Positions 1 to 7,768 of a stretch of 64,000 bases of DNA are shown one piece after another. A program made the translations under genes and the position numbers. The notes beneath the pieces were generated by a model. That model saw nothing but the letters and a program-made list of their open reading frames with translations, did no database searches and had not been told where the DNA came from. How positions within the stretch are numbered: the stretch's first letter is position 1; the number at the start of each line of letters is the position of its first letter. Origin of the DNA: an uncultured Ruminococcus sp. (GTDB lineage Bacteria; Bacillota; Clostridia; Lachnospirales; Lachnospiraceae); assembly GCA_900544395.1 (NCBI GenBank), contig UQVC01000001.1:62001-126000 (forward strand). Reading direction: 5' to 3'.

Positions 1-222
1 AAAGACAAAGAATACAAGGCTGATGATTTCTGTAAAAAAGGAAATAGTTGCCGCTTTTCTGACATTTAGCTGAAACATTTCATCCGGAACTACTGAAAAA
101 TAACGAACATATACCAAAAATCCAAAAAATCCCCAAAAACCTTTGTTCTCTGTAAAAAATCCCAAAATTCCTATCACACTCAGTAAAGAGAGTAAACTTA
201 AATAATTAAATTTCCATTTCAT
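1..222 (-). CDS. DUF3796-like small membrane protein (partial, C-terminus outside window)
   Basis: A 74-codon open frame runs off the left edge of the window. It starts at an ATG preceded by a strong ribosome binding site (GGAGGAAGG). The visible part has two hydrophobic segments rich in Phe, Leu and Gly, with a short charged stretch (VPDEMFQLNVRKAAT) between the second segment and the next. This layout and wording match my memory of the DUF3796 family of small Firmicutes membrane proteins, whose function is unknown. In other genomes such genes often sit beside an XRE regulator; none is visible here. The assignment rests on recall of family sequences. Confidence 0.6.
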   Translation of the reverse strand, partial: MKWKFNYLSLLSLLSVIGILGFFTENKGFWGFFGFLVYVRYFSVVPDEMFQLNVRKAATISFFTEIISLVFFVF

Positions 223-268
223 GATTCCTTCCTCCTTTTTTGTGGTATTTTTCTATCTTTATGTTATA

Positions 269-297
269 AATATATCACACATTTTTTGACTTTTCAA
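269..297 (-). promoter_or_regulatory. Sigma-A promoter of the DUF3796-like gene
   Basis: On the minus strand: -35 TTGAAA, 17-nt spacer, -10 TATATT, about 45 bases before the start codon. It overlaps the promoter pointing the other way toward the ferritin-like gene. Confidence 0.6.
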
Positions 298-314
298 GCG
301 GCAACACATATTTT
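286..314 (+). promoter_or_regulatory. Promoter of the ferritin-like gene
   Basis: -35 TTGACT, 17-nt spacer, -10 TATTTT, about 50 bases upstream of the start. It overlaps the divergent promoter at 269-297 by twelve bases, so both cannot be occupied by polymerase at once. Confidence 0.55.
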
Positions 315-365
315 ATCGACTCTGTTCATAAAATGTTATCACAATAAAATCATGAGGAGTCCTCT

Positions 366-935
366 ATGAACAATGATCTAACCTGTAACTGCAGCTGTAA
401 TCCGGAGCAGCCTCCCAAGGATGATTCTCCTGACTTTTTATATGCTCATCAATCTCCTTATCCTCCTGTCTGTGTCAGAGGAAAAAATCCACTCTATGGA
501 AAAATGATGCTGGACAATATGGGCGGTCAGGAATCGGAAATGTCCACTATCGGTCTTTATATCTACAACAGTATTTTCCTCTCGTCCGATGCGGATCGTA
601 TTGCAGAAATTTTCAAAAACATCAGCATTACAGAAATGCACCACCTCAAAATATTTGGCCAGCTTGCTAAGCAGCTGGGCGAGTCTCCGCGTCTCTGGAC
701 ACATCAGCAACACCGGATGTTCTACTGGCAGGCCGGATATATCAATTATTACACCGACCTTCCTAAAATTCTGCGCAGTGCATTAAATGGAGAAAAACAG
801 GCAGTTTTAAAATATGAACGGCAATGCCAGAACATCCAGGATGAACACATCAACAAATGTCTGAAACGCATCATTCTGGATGAAGAACTCCACATTGAAA
901 TTCTGGAATCTCTTTGTAAAAAATATCCTGTCTAA
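366..935 (+). CDS. Ferritin-like di-iron protein with Cys-rich N-terminus
   Basis: A 189-residue protein with a ferritin-like four-helix pattern. Likely metal ligands are Glu56/Glu58 in the first helix, an ExxH pair at Glu90/His93 and a second ExxH pair at Glu173/His176. Residues 1-40 are not part of the bundle: they are rich in Cys (C7, C9, C11) and Pro. Members of this broad superfamily store iron, destroy peroxide or rubrerythrin-like electrons; the sequence does not say which. The gene stands alone, with its own promoter, a ribosome binding site (GAGGAG) and a terminator directly after the stop. A manganese-catalase or CotJC-like spore-coat role is possible. Confidence 0.65.
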   Translation: MNNDLTCNCSCNPEQPPKDDSPDFLYAHQSPYPPVCVRGKNPLYGKMMLDNMGGQESEMSTIGLYIYNSIFLSSDADRIAEIFKNISITEMHHLKIFGQLAKQLGESPRLWTHQQHRMFYWQAGYINYYTDLPKILRSALNGEKQAVLKYERQCQNIQDEHINKCLKRIILDEELHIEILESLCKKYPV

Positions 936-938
936 AAA

Positions 939-991
939 GACAGCAGGTGCATCTTCTGATTCTTTCAGAAGGACACTTGCTGTCCGTTTTT
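939..991. terminator. Bidirectional intrinsic terminator
   Basis: A long stem (GACAGCAGGTG... paired with ...CACTTGCTGTC) is flanked by an A-run on the left and five T on the right. It can end the ferritin-like gene from the left and the ATPase gene from the right; the stop codon of the ATPase gene lies in the T-run. Confidence 0.8.
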
Positions 992-1844
992 AAAATTCTG
1001 ATTCATGTTTCTTAAAAAATTCATAGTATACCCGCACATTTTCCAGCTGCGTCCAGCGCTTCACATCCACTGGCTCCTCATCCAGATCATAGATTTTCGC
1101 CCCTTTGATCGCCAGCACAAAGGGAGAATGTGTAGCGATCACAAACTGACATCCAAAAAATCGTGCGGACTCTTCGATAAATTTCACCAATTCCTGCTGT
1201 TTTCCTGGTGAAAGGCTGTTTTCCGGCTCATCCAACAAAAACAATGCATTTTCCGTAATCTTCTCTGTAAAATAATGAAATGCACTTTCTCCATTGGAAT
1301 ACTCCCGCACATTATCCATCAACTCTGAACGGATAAAACCGGACTGGGTTTTTCTTCTCGCACTGTTTACCCGTTTCAACTGTTCATAATCGTCCAGGCT
1401 TTTCAACTGAAACTTTGCATATTTTGTATCCAGATACTCTTCAAATAACGCCTCCCGCTTTCGATCGATTCCTTCATTGAGACTCCGGATATTTAGCATA
1501 TAATCAAACACATCGTCACTTGTAATGATCCGGCTGTCTTTTGGCAAGTGCGTGACAGCCTCATAAGAACAAAGTTTCAAATAATCCTCATAAAAACTGG
1601 ACTGATTAAACGGTGCTTCCCGTAATAACTGTAGTTTTTGTGCAATAATATTTAAGGCAGTAGACTTCCCCGTTCCGTTTCCTCCATATAAGATTGTGAC
1701 CGACTCAAAATCCATCTGCTCAAACCGATGCTTTGACAGGATTTGAAAGGGATAATACGTGTCATAACAGGTACGCTTCTGCCGGATGAAAAAATCAAAC
1801 TCTGCTTCCGCATCCGGGAAGTTAAATTGTTCTAAATATAACAT
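990..1844 (-). CDS. AAA family ATPase (COG3910-type predicted ATPase)
   Basis: A 284-residue protein with a P-loop at residues 54-62 (GGNGTGKST), a Walker B near residue 200 (LFLLDEPEN) and a switch His in THSPF. The ABC/SMC-like DEPE motif and short length fit the COG3910 predicted ATPases, whose role is unknown. I chose the ATG at 1844 rather than an upstream in-frame ATG at 1880. GAAGGAAGAA lies just before it, and the upstream ATG falls inside the end of the broken acetyltransferase gene. It lies 14 bases after that gene, so the two may once have been co-transcribed. Confidence 0.75.
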   Translation of the reverse strand: MLYLEQFNFPDAEAEFDFFIRQKRTCYDTYYPFQILSKHRFEQMDFESVTILYGGNGTGKSTALNIIAQKLQLLREAPFNQSSFYEDYLKLCSYEAVTHLPKDSRIITSDDVFDYMLNIRSLNEGIDRKREALFEEYLDTKYAKFQLKSLDDYEQLKRVNSARRKTQSGFIRSELMDNVREYSNGESAFHYFTEKITENALFLLDEPENSLSPGKQQELVKFIEESARFFGCQFVIATHSPFVLAIKGAKIYDLDEEPVDVKRWTQLENVRVYYEFFKKHESEF

Positions 1845-1858
1845 AGTAATTCTTCCTT

Positions 1859-2129
1859 CTACAAATCTCGTTTCATACACACTGCAATATATCCGTCATT
1901 TTCTACTTCTTTCCCTGTTTTCACAAATCCATTTTTCTTCCAAAATGCCTCACTTTGAGAATTCTGATGGCAGAACTTTCATGTCATTTAGAATACTCTT
2001 TCGTGTTGCAGCTGGAGGACAATATCGATAAAACATGGGGTTTCCTTTACTTAATCGTAAAATATCATCCACATCTGCTTTTTCAAGCAATCTAACTCTG
2101 TATCTGCGTGATACTTTCTGTAGTTCCAT
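1859..2129 (-). pseudogene. GNAT acetyltransferase remnant with internal deletion
   Basis: Read on the minus strand, an ATG at 2129 with ribosome binding site GGGAGGATG opens a typical GNAT N-terminus (begins MELQKVSRRYRVRLLEKAD, continues through GNPMFYRYCPP). After about 55 residues the frame reaches a stop near 1944. A different frame then carries a typical GNAT C-terminus (QSEAFWKKNGF..., ending VCMKRDL) to the stop at 1859. Intact relatives as I recall them are about 165 residues, so about 65-70 residues with the acetyl-CoA loop are missing and the frame is shifted. It cannot encode an active enzyme. Confidence 0.8.
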
Positions 2130-2292
2130 CTTTCATCCTCCCGTTGTTTTTCTTAATTCTTTCTGTCTGGTAATCCATATTATTTTATTCTCATACGATT
2201 TTAGGATTCCGGGTATTTGAGGGACATTATGAGTTTGAAAAACGTCTATCCACTATCTATAACCTAAATTATAGCTTCCAGCTTAAGAAAAC

Positions 2293-3342
2293 TTATTGTA
2301 TCACAACAACATAATTAAATCTGTCAATTCTTTTATATAACACTCTTTTTTCATACTGTTCTACTTCTTTTACCAAAAGATTCAAATAGGAATAGTATTC
2401 TCCATCAAGTTCCCTTGTCTGCTCTGATGATAAAGTACTTCGGATTTTCTGTTCCTCATCCTTATTCTGAAACATCAAATCCCCCAAAACGATCTTCCCA
2501 TCTTTCTTTAATACTCGCATCATCTCCGCTATTCCAACTCTTTTTTCTTCTTCATTCAAATGATGAAATGCATAAGTAGAAACAATCGCATCAAACATCT
2601 GATTTTCATAGGGTATCTTCAAAAACTCCCCTAATCGTACACGAAGTTTTGGATATTTTTCTTTTGCTACTGCCAACATCTGCCTGGATTGATCAATTCC
2701 AATAATCTGATATTTATTTTGTAAGAATTTACCTGCCAAGTTTCCTGTTCCAACGCCAATTTCAAGTATGTCCCCATCTTTTCTATGAAAATTTTCTACT
2801 TCTTCAAAAACCATTTGTAGTACTGTCTCATAATTCTCATAGATTTTTAATGCACCTGTATCTCTTTTCACATCCTCATCATATGACCTTGCCCATCCAT
2901 CAAAATTCCACTGATCTTTCCACTCATTTTTTACCTGGAAAAGCAGATTACTCTGTTCAATAATCTTCAAAAAATCTTTTTCTAAATCCTGTTCTTCTGA
3001 CTCTTCATATACTTTGTCCAAAACCATTTCCAGCGATTTTCTGATTTCATTCAATCTGTGAATCTCAGTATTAACTGCCATCCATTGATTTTGCATGTGT
3101 ATCAGATAATTTTCCTTCTTATTACATTGTAATATATTCTGAATCGCTTCAATACTCAATCCCAACGAGCGATAAAGCAGAATCGTCTCCAAGCATAAAA
3201 TATCCTCTTCATCAAATTTCCGATACCTGTTCTGCGACTCTCTCATCGGAGTCAGGAGTCCTTTCTTTTCATAAAATCTAATCTTGTTTGTTGTGATATG
3301 CAATTTTTCTGCAATTTGACTAATTGTATATTCTGTTTTCAT
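2293..3342 (-). CDS. MerR-family regulator fused to a class I SAM methyltransferase
   Basis: This 349-residue protein has two parts. Residues 1-70 are a MerR winged helix (TISQIAEKL, then NKIRFYEKKGLL). Residues 75-115 are the usual MerR dimer coiled coil. From about 150 to the end lies a Rossmann methyltransferase, with motif I at 193-201 (LEIGVGTGN), an acidic SAM-ribose residue in GIDQS (215-219) and motif IV near 252-262 (AIVSTYAFHHL). The methyltransferase part sits where other MerR proteins carry a ligand-binding domain. The gene has its own MerR-type promoter upstream, so it probably regulates itself. Ligand and methyl acceptor are unknown. Confidence 0.85.
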   Translation of the reverse strand: MKTEYTISQIAEKLHITTNKIRFYEKKGLLTPMRESQNRYRKFDEEDILCLETILLYRSLGLSIEAIQNILQCNKKENYLIHMQNQWMAVNTEIHRLNEIRKSLEMVLDKVYEESEEQDLEKDFLKIIEQSNLLFQVKNEWKDQWNFDGWARSYDEDVKRDTGALKIYENYETVLQMVFEEVENFHRKDGDILEIGVGTGNLAGKFLQNKYQIIGIDQSRQMLAVAKEKYPKLRVRLGEFLKIPYENQMFDAIVSTYAFHHLNEEEKRVGIAEMMRVLKKDGKIVLGDLMFQNKDEEQKIRSTLSSEQTRELDGEYYSYLNLLVKEVEQYEKRVLYKRIDRFNYVVVIQ

Positions 3343-3372
3343 ACTGTGATCTCTCCTTTTTATTCTACATTC

Positions 3373-3403
3373 ATTCTAAGGCTTCACCTTGGACGAAGGT
3401 CAA
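3373..3403 (-). promoter_or_regulatory. MerR-type promoter with 19-bp spacer
   Basis: On the minus strand: -35 TTGACC, a 19-nt spacer, -10 TAGAAT. The long spacer is the hallmark of promoters that MerR proteins activate by twisting DNA. An inverted repeat (ACCTT, 5 nt, AAGGT) lies in the spacer and overlaps the -35 end. It sits 31 bases before the MerR-methyltransferase start, so autoregulation is the simplest reading. Confidence 0.8.
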
Positions 3404-3422
3404 GAGATCTTCCAGTAAAATT

Positions 3423-3992
3423 CTATTTCACCCCAGAAAACAAGTAAAACTGCTCCGTATCGATCAGCATATCCACTTGAAAACACTCTCCCCAGCAACC
3501 GCTTTCTTCTTTCGCAGACAGCAAACCGGATGTAATTTCTTCGGGTACATTTGTATGACATCCATTGATTTTTTCTCTGCACGCCCCATGCGCCACGACA
3601 AAACGACCTCCCGGATTGAGCAGTTCTTCTACTTTTTTCACCAGTTTTTCTTTCTCTATAAAATGTGGATATGCATTATAAATCACAATCCTGTCAAATG
3701 TCTCCCGTGTCATCTCAAACAAATCCTGACACCGCACTTCAAACAACGCTTCTCCTTCCACCTTGCGTGCGGCAATTTCTATCATCTTTTCTGACAGATC
3801 AATGGCTGTAATATGGGAAGGCTTTTGCTCTTTCAATGCCTCAAACATTGCTCCTGTACCACAGGCTACATCCAAAACGGTTCTTCCTTGAACATCACTC
3901 AAATATGCGATGATACGTCTCACATCATCAACAGATTTCTCCCCATCATCCCAGTGTGCTGCTCTTTGATTAAAATACGTGCGGATATCCAT
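3423..3992 (-). CDS. Class I SAM-dependent methyltransferase
   Basis: A 189-residue Rossmann methyltransferase with motif I at 39-48 (VLDVACGTGA), AIDLSEKM next, and a motif IV-like VIYNAYPHFI. The substrate cannot be read from the sequence. It starts one base after the stop of the ECF S-component gene, so the two are translated as a pair, and it is followed by the MerR-methyltransferase gene with its own promoter. The pairing suggests that it modifies whatever the transporter brings in, or a product made from it; that is inference. Confidence 0.8.
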   Translation of the reverse strand: MDIRTYFNQRAAHWDDGEKSVDDVRRIIAYLSDVQGRTVLDVACGTGAMFEALKEQKPSHITAIDLSEKMIEIAARKVEGEALFEVRCQDLFEMTRETFDRIVIYNAYPHFIEKEKLVKKVEELLNPGGRFVVAHGACREKINGCHTNVPEEITSGLLSAKEESGCWGECFQVDMLIDTEQFYLFSGVK

Positions 3993-3993
3993 A

Positions 3994-4536
3994 TTATGAT
4001 TCTCCTTTTTTTCTCTCTGTAATGCCTGCTTTTTGCAAAGCCAGTACGATTACTGGTATAAAAATAAGCTGGATCAAGATTCCCGGTATCCCTGTCAGAA
4101 AACTGGACGTAATAAAAATCTTAAAACTGTATTCTCCTACATTGAAAATCAGCGCTTTTAAGATTCCACTGATGATTCGTCCTGCCAGCATTGCTACGAT
4201 CAAAGAACTGTAAATTTTAATAATCTGCTTTTCTGCCCGGATTCCATGCATACAAATTCCTGTGATCACCCCATACACTGCCAGTTCACAAACCATTGCC
4301 GGAAGGATAGCAGCCGGAGGCATCCCTGTAAACATACTGGACAAAAGCGGTGCTAAAATTCCGCATAATAATCCATACTGCCATCCACACAGCAGCCCGC
4401 AGATCAATACTGGAATGTGCATGGGAAGAAAAATACTCCCCGCATTTTGAATCGTGTGAAATGCCATTGGCAAAATAATCCCCAACGCTACACACATCGC
4501 TGCCATTACTAATTTTTTTACCTGATTTTCCTTCAT
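3994..4536 (-). CDS. ECF transporter S component (substrate unknown)
   Basis: A 180-residue protein with about five to six membrane helices and the pattern of substrate-binding S components: LPMHIPVLICGLLCGWQYG followed by PLLSSMFTGMPP. S components use a shared energizing module (EcfA, EcfA', EcfT) encoded elsewhere and import vitamins or similar small molecules. The substrate here is not recognisable and no riboswitch is seen in the short leader. The next gene is a methyltransferase, almost touching. The first gene of its transcript, it has a promoter at 4599-4626. Confidence 0.8.
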   Translation of the reverse strand: MKENQVKKLVMAAMCVALGIILPMAFHTIQNAGSIFLPMHIPVLICGLLCGWQYGLLCGILAPLLSSMFTGMPPAAILPAMVCELAVYGVITGICMHGIRAEKQIIKIYSSLIVAMLAGRIISGILKALIFNVGEYSFKIFITSSFLTGIPGILIQLIFIPVIVLALQKAGITERKKGES

Positions 4537-4598
4537 GTTGTTCCCTCTCTTTTCTTTCGTGTTATAATATTCAACATAATGTCTCTTAACTTTTTTCT

Positions 4599-4626
4599 AT
4601 TATACTCTCAATCAGGTAAAATGCAA
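4599..4626 (-). promoter_or_regulatory. Sigma-A promoter for ECF S component / methyltransferase
   Basis: On the minus strand: -35 TTGCAT, 16-nt spacer, -10 TATAAT. The transcript leader is about 55 bases and holds no obvious riboswitch. Confidence 0.65.
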
Positions 4627-4647
4627 GAGTATTTCCTATCTTAGTTA

Positions 4648-5127
4648 TTATTTATGATATGGCTCCCCATTGATGATCCGATAACTCCGGTACACCTGCT
4701 CCAGCAGGATCACCCGCATCAGCTGATGAGGAAATGTCATCTTTGAAAAACTGAGTGCATAATCTGATCGTTTCAGTACTTCTTGTCCAAGACCAATGGA
4801 ACCACCGATCACAAACGCAATACTGCTTTTCCCCTGAATGCTCAGTTTCTCTATTTTTTCTGCCAGTTCTTCCGATGTCAGCATCTTGCCAGCAATTTCC
4901 AGTGTGATCACGTACATATCATCTTTGAGATATCTTAAGATTTTTTCTCCTTCTTTCTTTCGGATTCCATCTTCTACTGCCTCACTGGCCTGATCTGGTG
5001 TCTTTTCATCCGGTACTTCTATGATCTCCAACTTGCAGTACTTACTCAGACGTTTTGTGTATTCTGCAATGGCATCTTTCAAATATTTTTCTTTGATTTT
5101 TCCCACAGTAATCAATGTAATTTTCAT
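4648..5127 (-). CDS. rlmH: 23S rRNA (pseudouridine1915-N3)-methyltransferase RlmH
   Basis: A 159-residue SPOUT methyltransferase, the normal length of RlmH. The N-terminus (MKITLITVGKIKEKYL) and the SAM-binding trefoil knot (IGGSIGLG near 107-114, MTFPHQLMRVILLEQ, YRSYRIINGEPYHK at the end) are diagnostic. It methylates a pseudouridine in helix 69 of 23S rRNA on the 70S ribosome. Its ATG overlaps the stop of the AlkD-like gene by four bases (ATGA), so translation is coupled. Confidence 0.95.
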   Translation of the reverse strand: MKITLITVGKIKEKYLKDAIAEYTKRLSKYCKLEIIEVPDEKTPDQASEAVEDGIRKKEGEKILRYLKDDMYVITLEIAGKMLTSEELAEKIEKLSIQGKSSIAFVIGGSIGLGQEVLKRSDYALSFSKMTFPHQLMRVILLEQVYRSYRIINGEPYHK

Positions 5128-5834
5128 GCTGTCTGTCCTTTTCGTTTCAATAAATTCAATTCTTCTTTTTCTTCTCTGCTCACACGATACGATTCCCGAA
5201 TTTTCTGGATTGCCTTATTTTGCGTAAAATCATCCAGTTCGTTCTTCAAAAGAAACGCTTTCGTCTGAACCGGAAACTGGATATAACAAATAGAAACCGC
5301 CCATGCAACTGCCATCTTAACATAATACCCGTCATGGCGTAACCGATTCAAAATCTGAAGCATCTGGTCCAGATACGTCTCATTGATATAATGTGCCAGA
5401 AGCGATACTACTGCGAAACGTACTTCAAACTCCCTGCTGCTGTTCTGATATGTCTGTAAATAAGAAAACCATACTTCCGGCTCTTTTTGCATGAATTTGT
5501 ATCCCATACAACAGCTGTCGCAGACTGCCCAGTTATGGATCTTCGGTACAAACTCATCTAAAGCGGACATTCTCTCCTGCGTTGACATTTTGGCATATCC
5601 GATCACCAGCCCCTGGAGCATGATCTCCTCATGCGCAGACTGATCATTGATTTCTTCCAAAGCTTCTTTTAAATACTGTCTCCAATCCTGCTTCGCAATT
5701 TCTTTGGCCAGTTTCCGAAGCACCGGGAGACGAACACCAATGATATGATCGGTTCCAGGAATCAATTTCTGATTAAACTGCTTATAGCTTTCTTCCCCAA
5801 GCTGCTCTAACTCTTCTCTGATTTCCTTTATCAT
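5124..5834 (-). CDS. DNA alkylation repair protein (AlkD-like HEAT-repeat)
   Basis: A 236-residue, all-helical protein matching the AlkD / DNA alkylation repair family. It begins with IKEIREELEQLGEESYKQFNQKLIPGTDHIIGVRLPVLRKLAKE in parts, followed by helical repeats with conserved Trp (MQKEPEVWFSYL) and the CDSCC segment. AlkD-type glycosylases remove 3- and 7-alkylpurines; some relatives are inactive on DNA. The start has an AGGAG nine bases upstream. It overlaps rlmH by four bases. Confidence 0.8.
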   Translation of the reverse strand: MIKEIREELEQLGEESYKQFNQKLIPGTDHIIGVRLPVLRKLAKEIAKQDWRQYLKEALEEINDQSAHEEIMLQGLVIGYAKMSTQERMSALDEFVPKIHNWAVCDSCCMGYKFMQKEPEVWFSYLQTYQNSSREFEVRFAVVSLLAHYINETYLDQMLQILNRLRHDGYYVKMAVAWAVSICYIQFPVQTKAFLLKNELDDFTQNKAIQKIRESYRVSREEKEELNLLKRKGQTA

Positions 5835-5895
5835 GTTGTACTCCTGTCATTTTGTTTCTTTTACTATACCATGCCATCCTGGAAATCTCCACATG

Positions 5896-5923
5896 AAAAT
5901 AAGGAGCCCTTTCAGACTCCTTA
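5896..5923 (-). terminator. Intrinsic terminator after brnQ
   Basis: A stem TAAGGAGTC / GCTCCTTA with a short loop is followed on the minus strand by TTTT. It overlaps the brnQ stop codon. Confidence 0.7.
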
Positions 5924-7243
5924 AGATTTTCTCTTCCATATTGGCAGCAGTCCCAACAAAGCTCCCACCACTGCCGGTATGATCCAGCCAAGCCGAAGAT
6001 CATAAAACGGCAGCTGCCGGCAGAGTTCTGTGACAGGTCCCAGCATAATTTTCACACTTTGCATCCCGTCTACAAATGCAACACAAAACGCAAATAACAT
6101 TCCCAATACATATACCATTTTCCGATTCCCGATCCACTTTTTGAAAAAAGACAAAACCACAAGCACAACGGTCACTGGATAGATCATCATCAGAACCGGA
6201 AGAGATACCTGTACCAATATATCCAGTCCCACATTGCTGATTACAAAGCTGAACAGACAGACAATCGCTGTGATCTTTTTATAAGACACATTCGGAAATA
6301 ATTCATGAAAATAATCTGCAAAGGATGTTGTCAATCCGATGGATGTCGTCATACAGGCAAAAAATACCGCAACTCCCAGTACGATTCCTCCCACAGGACC
6401 CAGCAGGTCACTTGCCACTGCATGGAGCAGTGTGCCGCCGTTGGAAAATGGCGTCTGCGTCACTGCCCCGATATACGTCAGCATATAATACACAACCGAA
6501 AGAATCAGTGCCGCCCCGGCTCCACAAAACAACGTGTATTTGATGATATTCTTCTTTTCATGTACCTGAAATCCACGGACCGCATTGATGATGATAATAG
6601 CAAATACCAGTCCCGCCGGACCGTCCAGGGCATAATATCCTTCGATCATTCCCTGAAAAAACGGAATATCTGCGTAAGCTCCCTGAGCAGCTCCGATACT
6701 GCCATACTGCACCTCCCCATTCGGAGATTTCTCCAGAAAAATACAGGCTAAAAAGATCATCACAATACAGATCAGCAAAATAGGGGTCAGATATTTCCCG
6801 ATCAGATTCACCACTTTTTTGGGATTTCCGCTCAGATAATAGGTCAGTCCGAAAAAAATTCCTGTCACGATCAGAGATACCCACCATACATTCGGCTCTG
6901 TCAGATACGGGCGCACTGCAAGTTCAAAAGAAACACTTCCTGTTCGCGGCAGCGCAAACAACGGACCGATCAGCAGATAAATACAAACAGATAAAAAGAC
7001 GGCAAACCTTCTGCTGACCAGTTCTCCCAGATCGCTGACTTCTGTTCCGACCAACACCACTGCGATCATCCCAAGCAGTGCAATCCCGGCATCTGTCACG
7101 ATAAATCCTGCCAGCGCCTGGATATAATGTTCTCCTGCCTGCTGTCCCATTGCCGGCGGAAAGATCATATTTCCTGCGCCAAAAAACACCGCAAACAGTG
7201 TCAGCGTAATGGACAGCACCTGCCTTGCTTTCATCTTCTCCAT
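5921..7243 (-). CDS. brnQ: Branched-chain amino acid carrier BrnQ (LIVCS family)
   Basis: A 440-residue membrane protein with about twelve hydrophobic helices. The N-terminus (LTLFAVFFGAGNMIFPPAMGQQAG) is the signature of the LIVCS family of Na+- or H+-coupled leucine, isoleucine and valine importers. The ATG at 7243 was chosen over an upstream ATG at 7273. It directly follows the TAA of the C_GCAxxG gene, whose last codons supply the ribosome binding site (GGAAGA). The two genes therefore form a tight operon. Confidence 0.9.
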   Translation of the reverse strand: MEKMKARQVLSITLTLFAVFFGAGNMIFPPAMGQQAGEHYIQALAGFIVTDAGIALLGMIAVVLVGTEVSDLGELVSRRFAVFLSVCIYLLIGPLFALPRTGSVSFELAVRPYLTEPNVWWVSLIVTGIFFGLTYYLSGNPKKVVNLIGKYLTPILLICIVMIFLACIFLEKSPNGEVQYGSIGAAQGAYADIPFFQGMIEGYYALDGPAGLVFAIIIINAVRGFQVHEKKNIIKYTLFCGAGAALILSVVYYMLTYIGAVTQTPFSNGGTLLHAVASDLLGPVGGIVLGVAVFFACMTTSIGLTTSFADYFHELFPNVSYKKITAIVCLFSFVISNVGLDILVQVSLPVLMMIYPVTVVLVVLSFFKKWIGNRKMVYVLGMLFAFCVAFVDGMQSVKIMLGPVTELCRQLPFYDLRLGWIIPAVVGALLGLLPIWKRKS

Positions 7244-7244
7244 C

Positions 7245-7649
7245 TTAATTTTCTTCCAGGAACTGCTCTGCAAGTTCCACTGCGTCTAAAATACACTTGT
7301 CACACGGTGCAAGGACTTTTCCTGTCTCCACCCCTTTTAATTCTTTACAGTAAACAGATCCGTTGATTTCCTGAAACTTTGCAGCATACTCTTTCGTCTT
7401 TTTGTAAGTGCTTGCCTTCGTCTTTCCTGCCTGCTCTGTTCCGCCGCTGTTCTTTAATCCGATCAGCATAAACAGTCCGGTCAGCGCTCCACAGGTATCC
7501 ATCATGCCCATACCAAGTCCAAATCCTTCTGCAATTTTATACATTTCTGCTTCACTTATCCCAAATTCCTCACAAAATGCACATGCCACTGCCTGCGCGC
7601 AGTTGTATCCTCTTTTATGGTATTCCAATGCCAGTTCTTTTTTGGTCAT
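7245..7649 (-). CDS. C_GCAxxG_C_C family redox-type protein
   Basis: A 134-residue protein with the spaced cysteine pattern that names the family: YNCAQAV, CAFCEEFG, DTCGALTG, a lone Cys in SVYCKEL and CDKC near the end. Members are thought to bind a metal cluster or act in redox chemistry; none of this is proven for this one. The start at 7649 follows AAGGAGAG; an upstream in-frame ATG at 7691 lies inside a stem-loop and lacks a ribosome binding site. It is translated just before brnQ. Confidence 0.8.
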   Translation of the reverse strand: MTKKELALEYHKRGYNCAQAVACAFCEEFGISEAEMYKIAEGFGLGMGMMDTCGALTGLFMLIGLKNSGGTEQAGKTKASTYKKTKEYAAKFQEINGSVYCKELKGVETGKVLAPCDKCILDAVELAEQFLEEN

Positions 7650-7677
7650 TCTTTTTCTCTCCTTATACACACAAAAC

Positions 7678-7729
7678 ACTCCGCATATCATCAGGTCCCG
7701 AATATTCGGAAGAAGAATCCATGCGGAGT
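7678..7729 (-). terminator. Long stem-loop after the NfnB gene, terminator-like
   Basis: Nine-bp perfect arms (ACTCCGCAT / ATGCGGAGT) enclose a smaller palindrome (CCGAATATTCGG). On the minus strand the stem is followed by GTTTTGTG, a modest T-run. A second tight hairpin (ACAGGC, 4 nt, GCCTGT, 7738-7753) precedes it. It probably ends the nfn transcript. No promoter for the next gene is clear, so partial read-through is possible. Confidence 0.5.
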
Positions 7730-7768
7730 TCTCTTTTACAGGCTCTTGCCTGTTATTTTACTCTGTTT

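Noticed and set aside
1005..2220. Several plus-strand frames of 60-80 codons
   Set aside because: They are antisense to the ATPase gene or the GNAT remnant and have no start signals.
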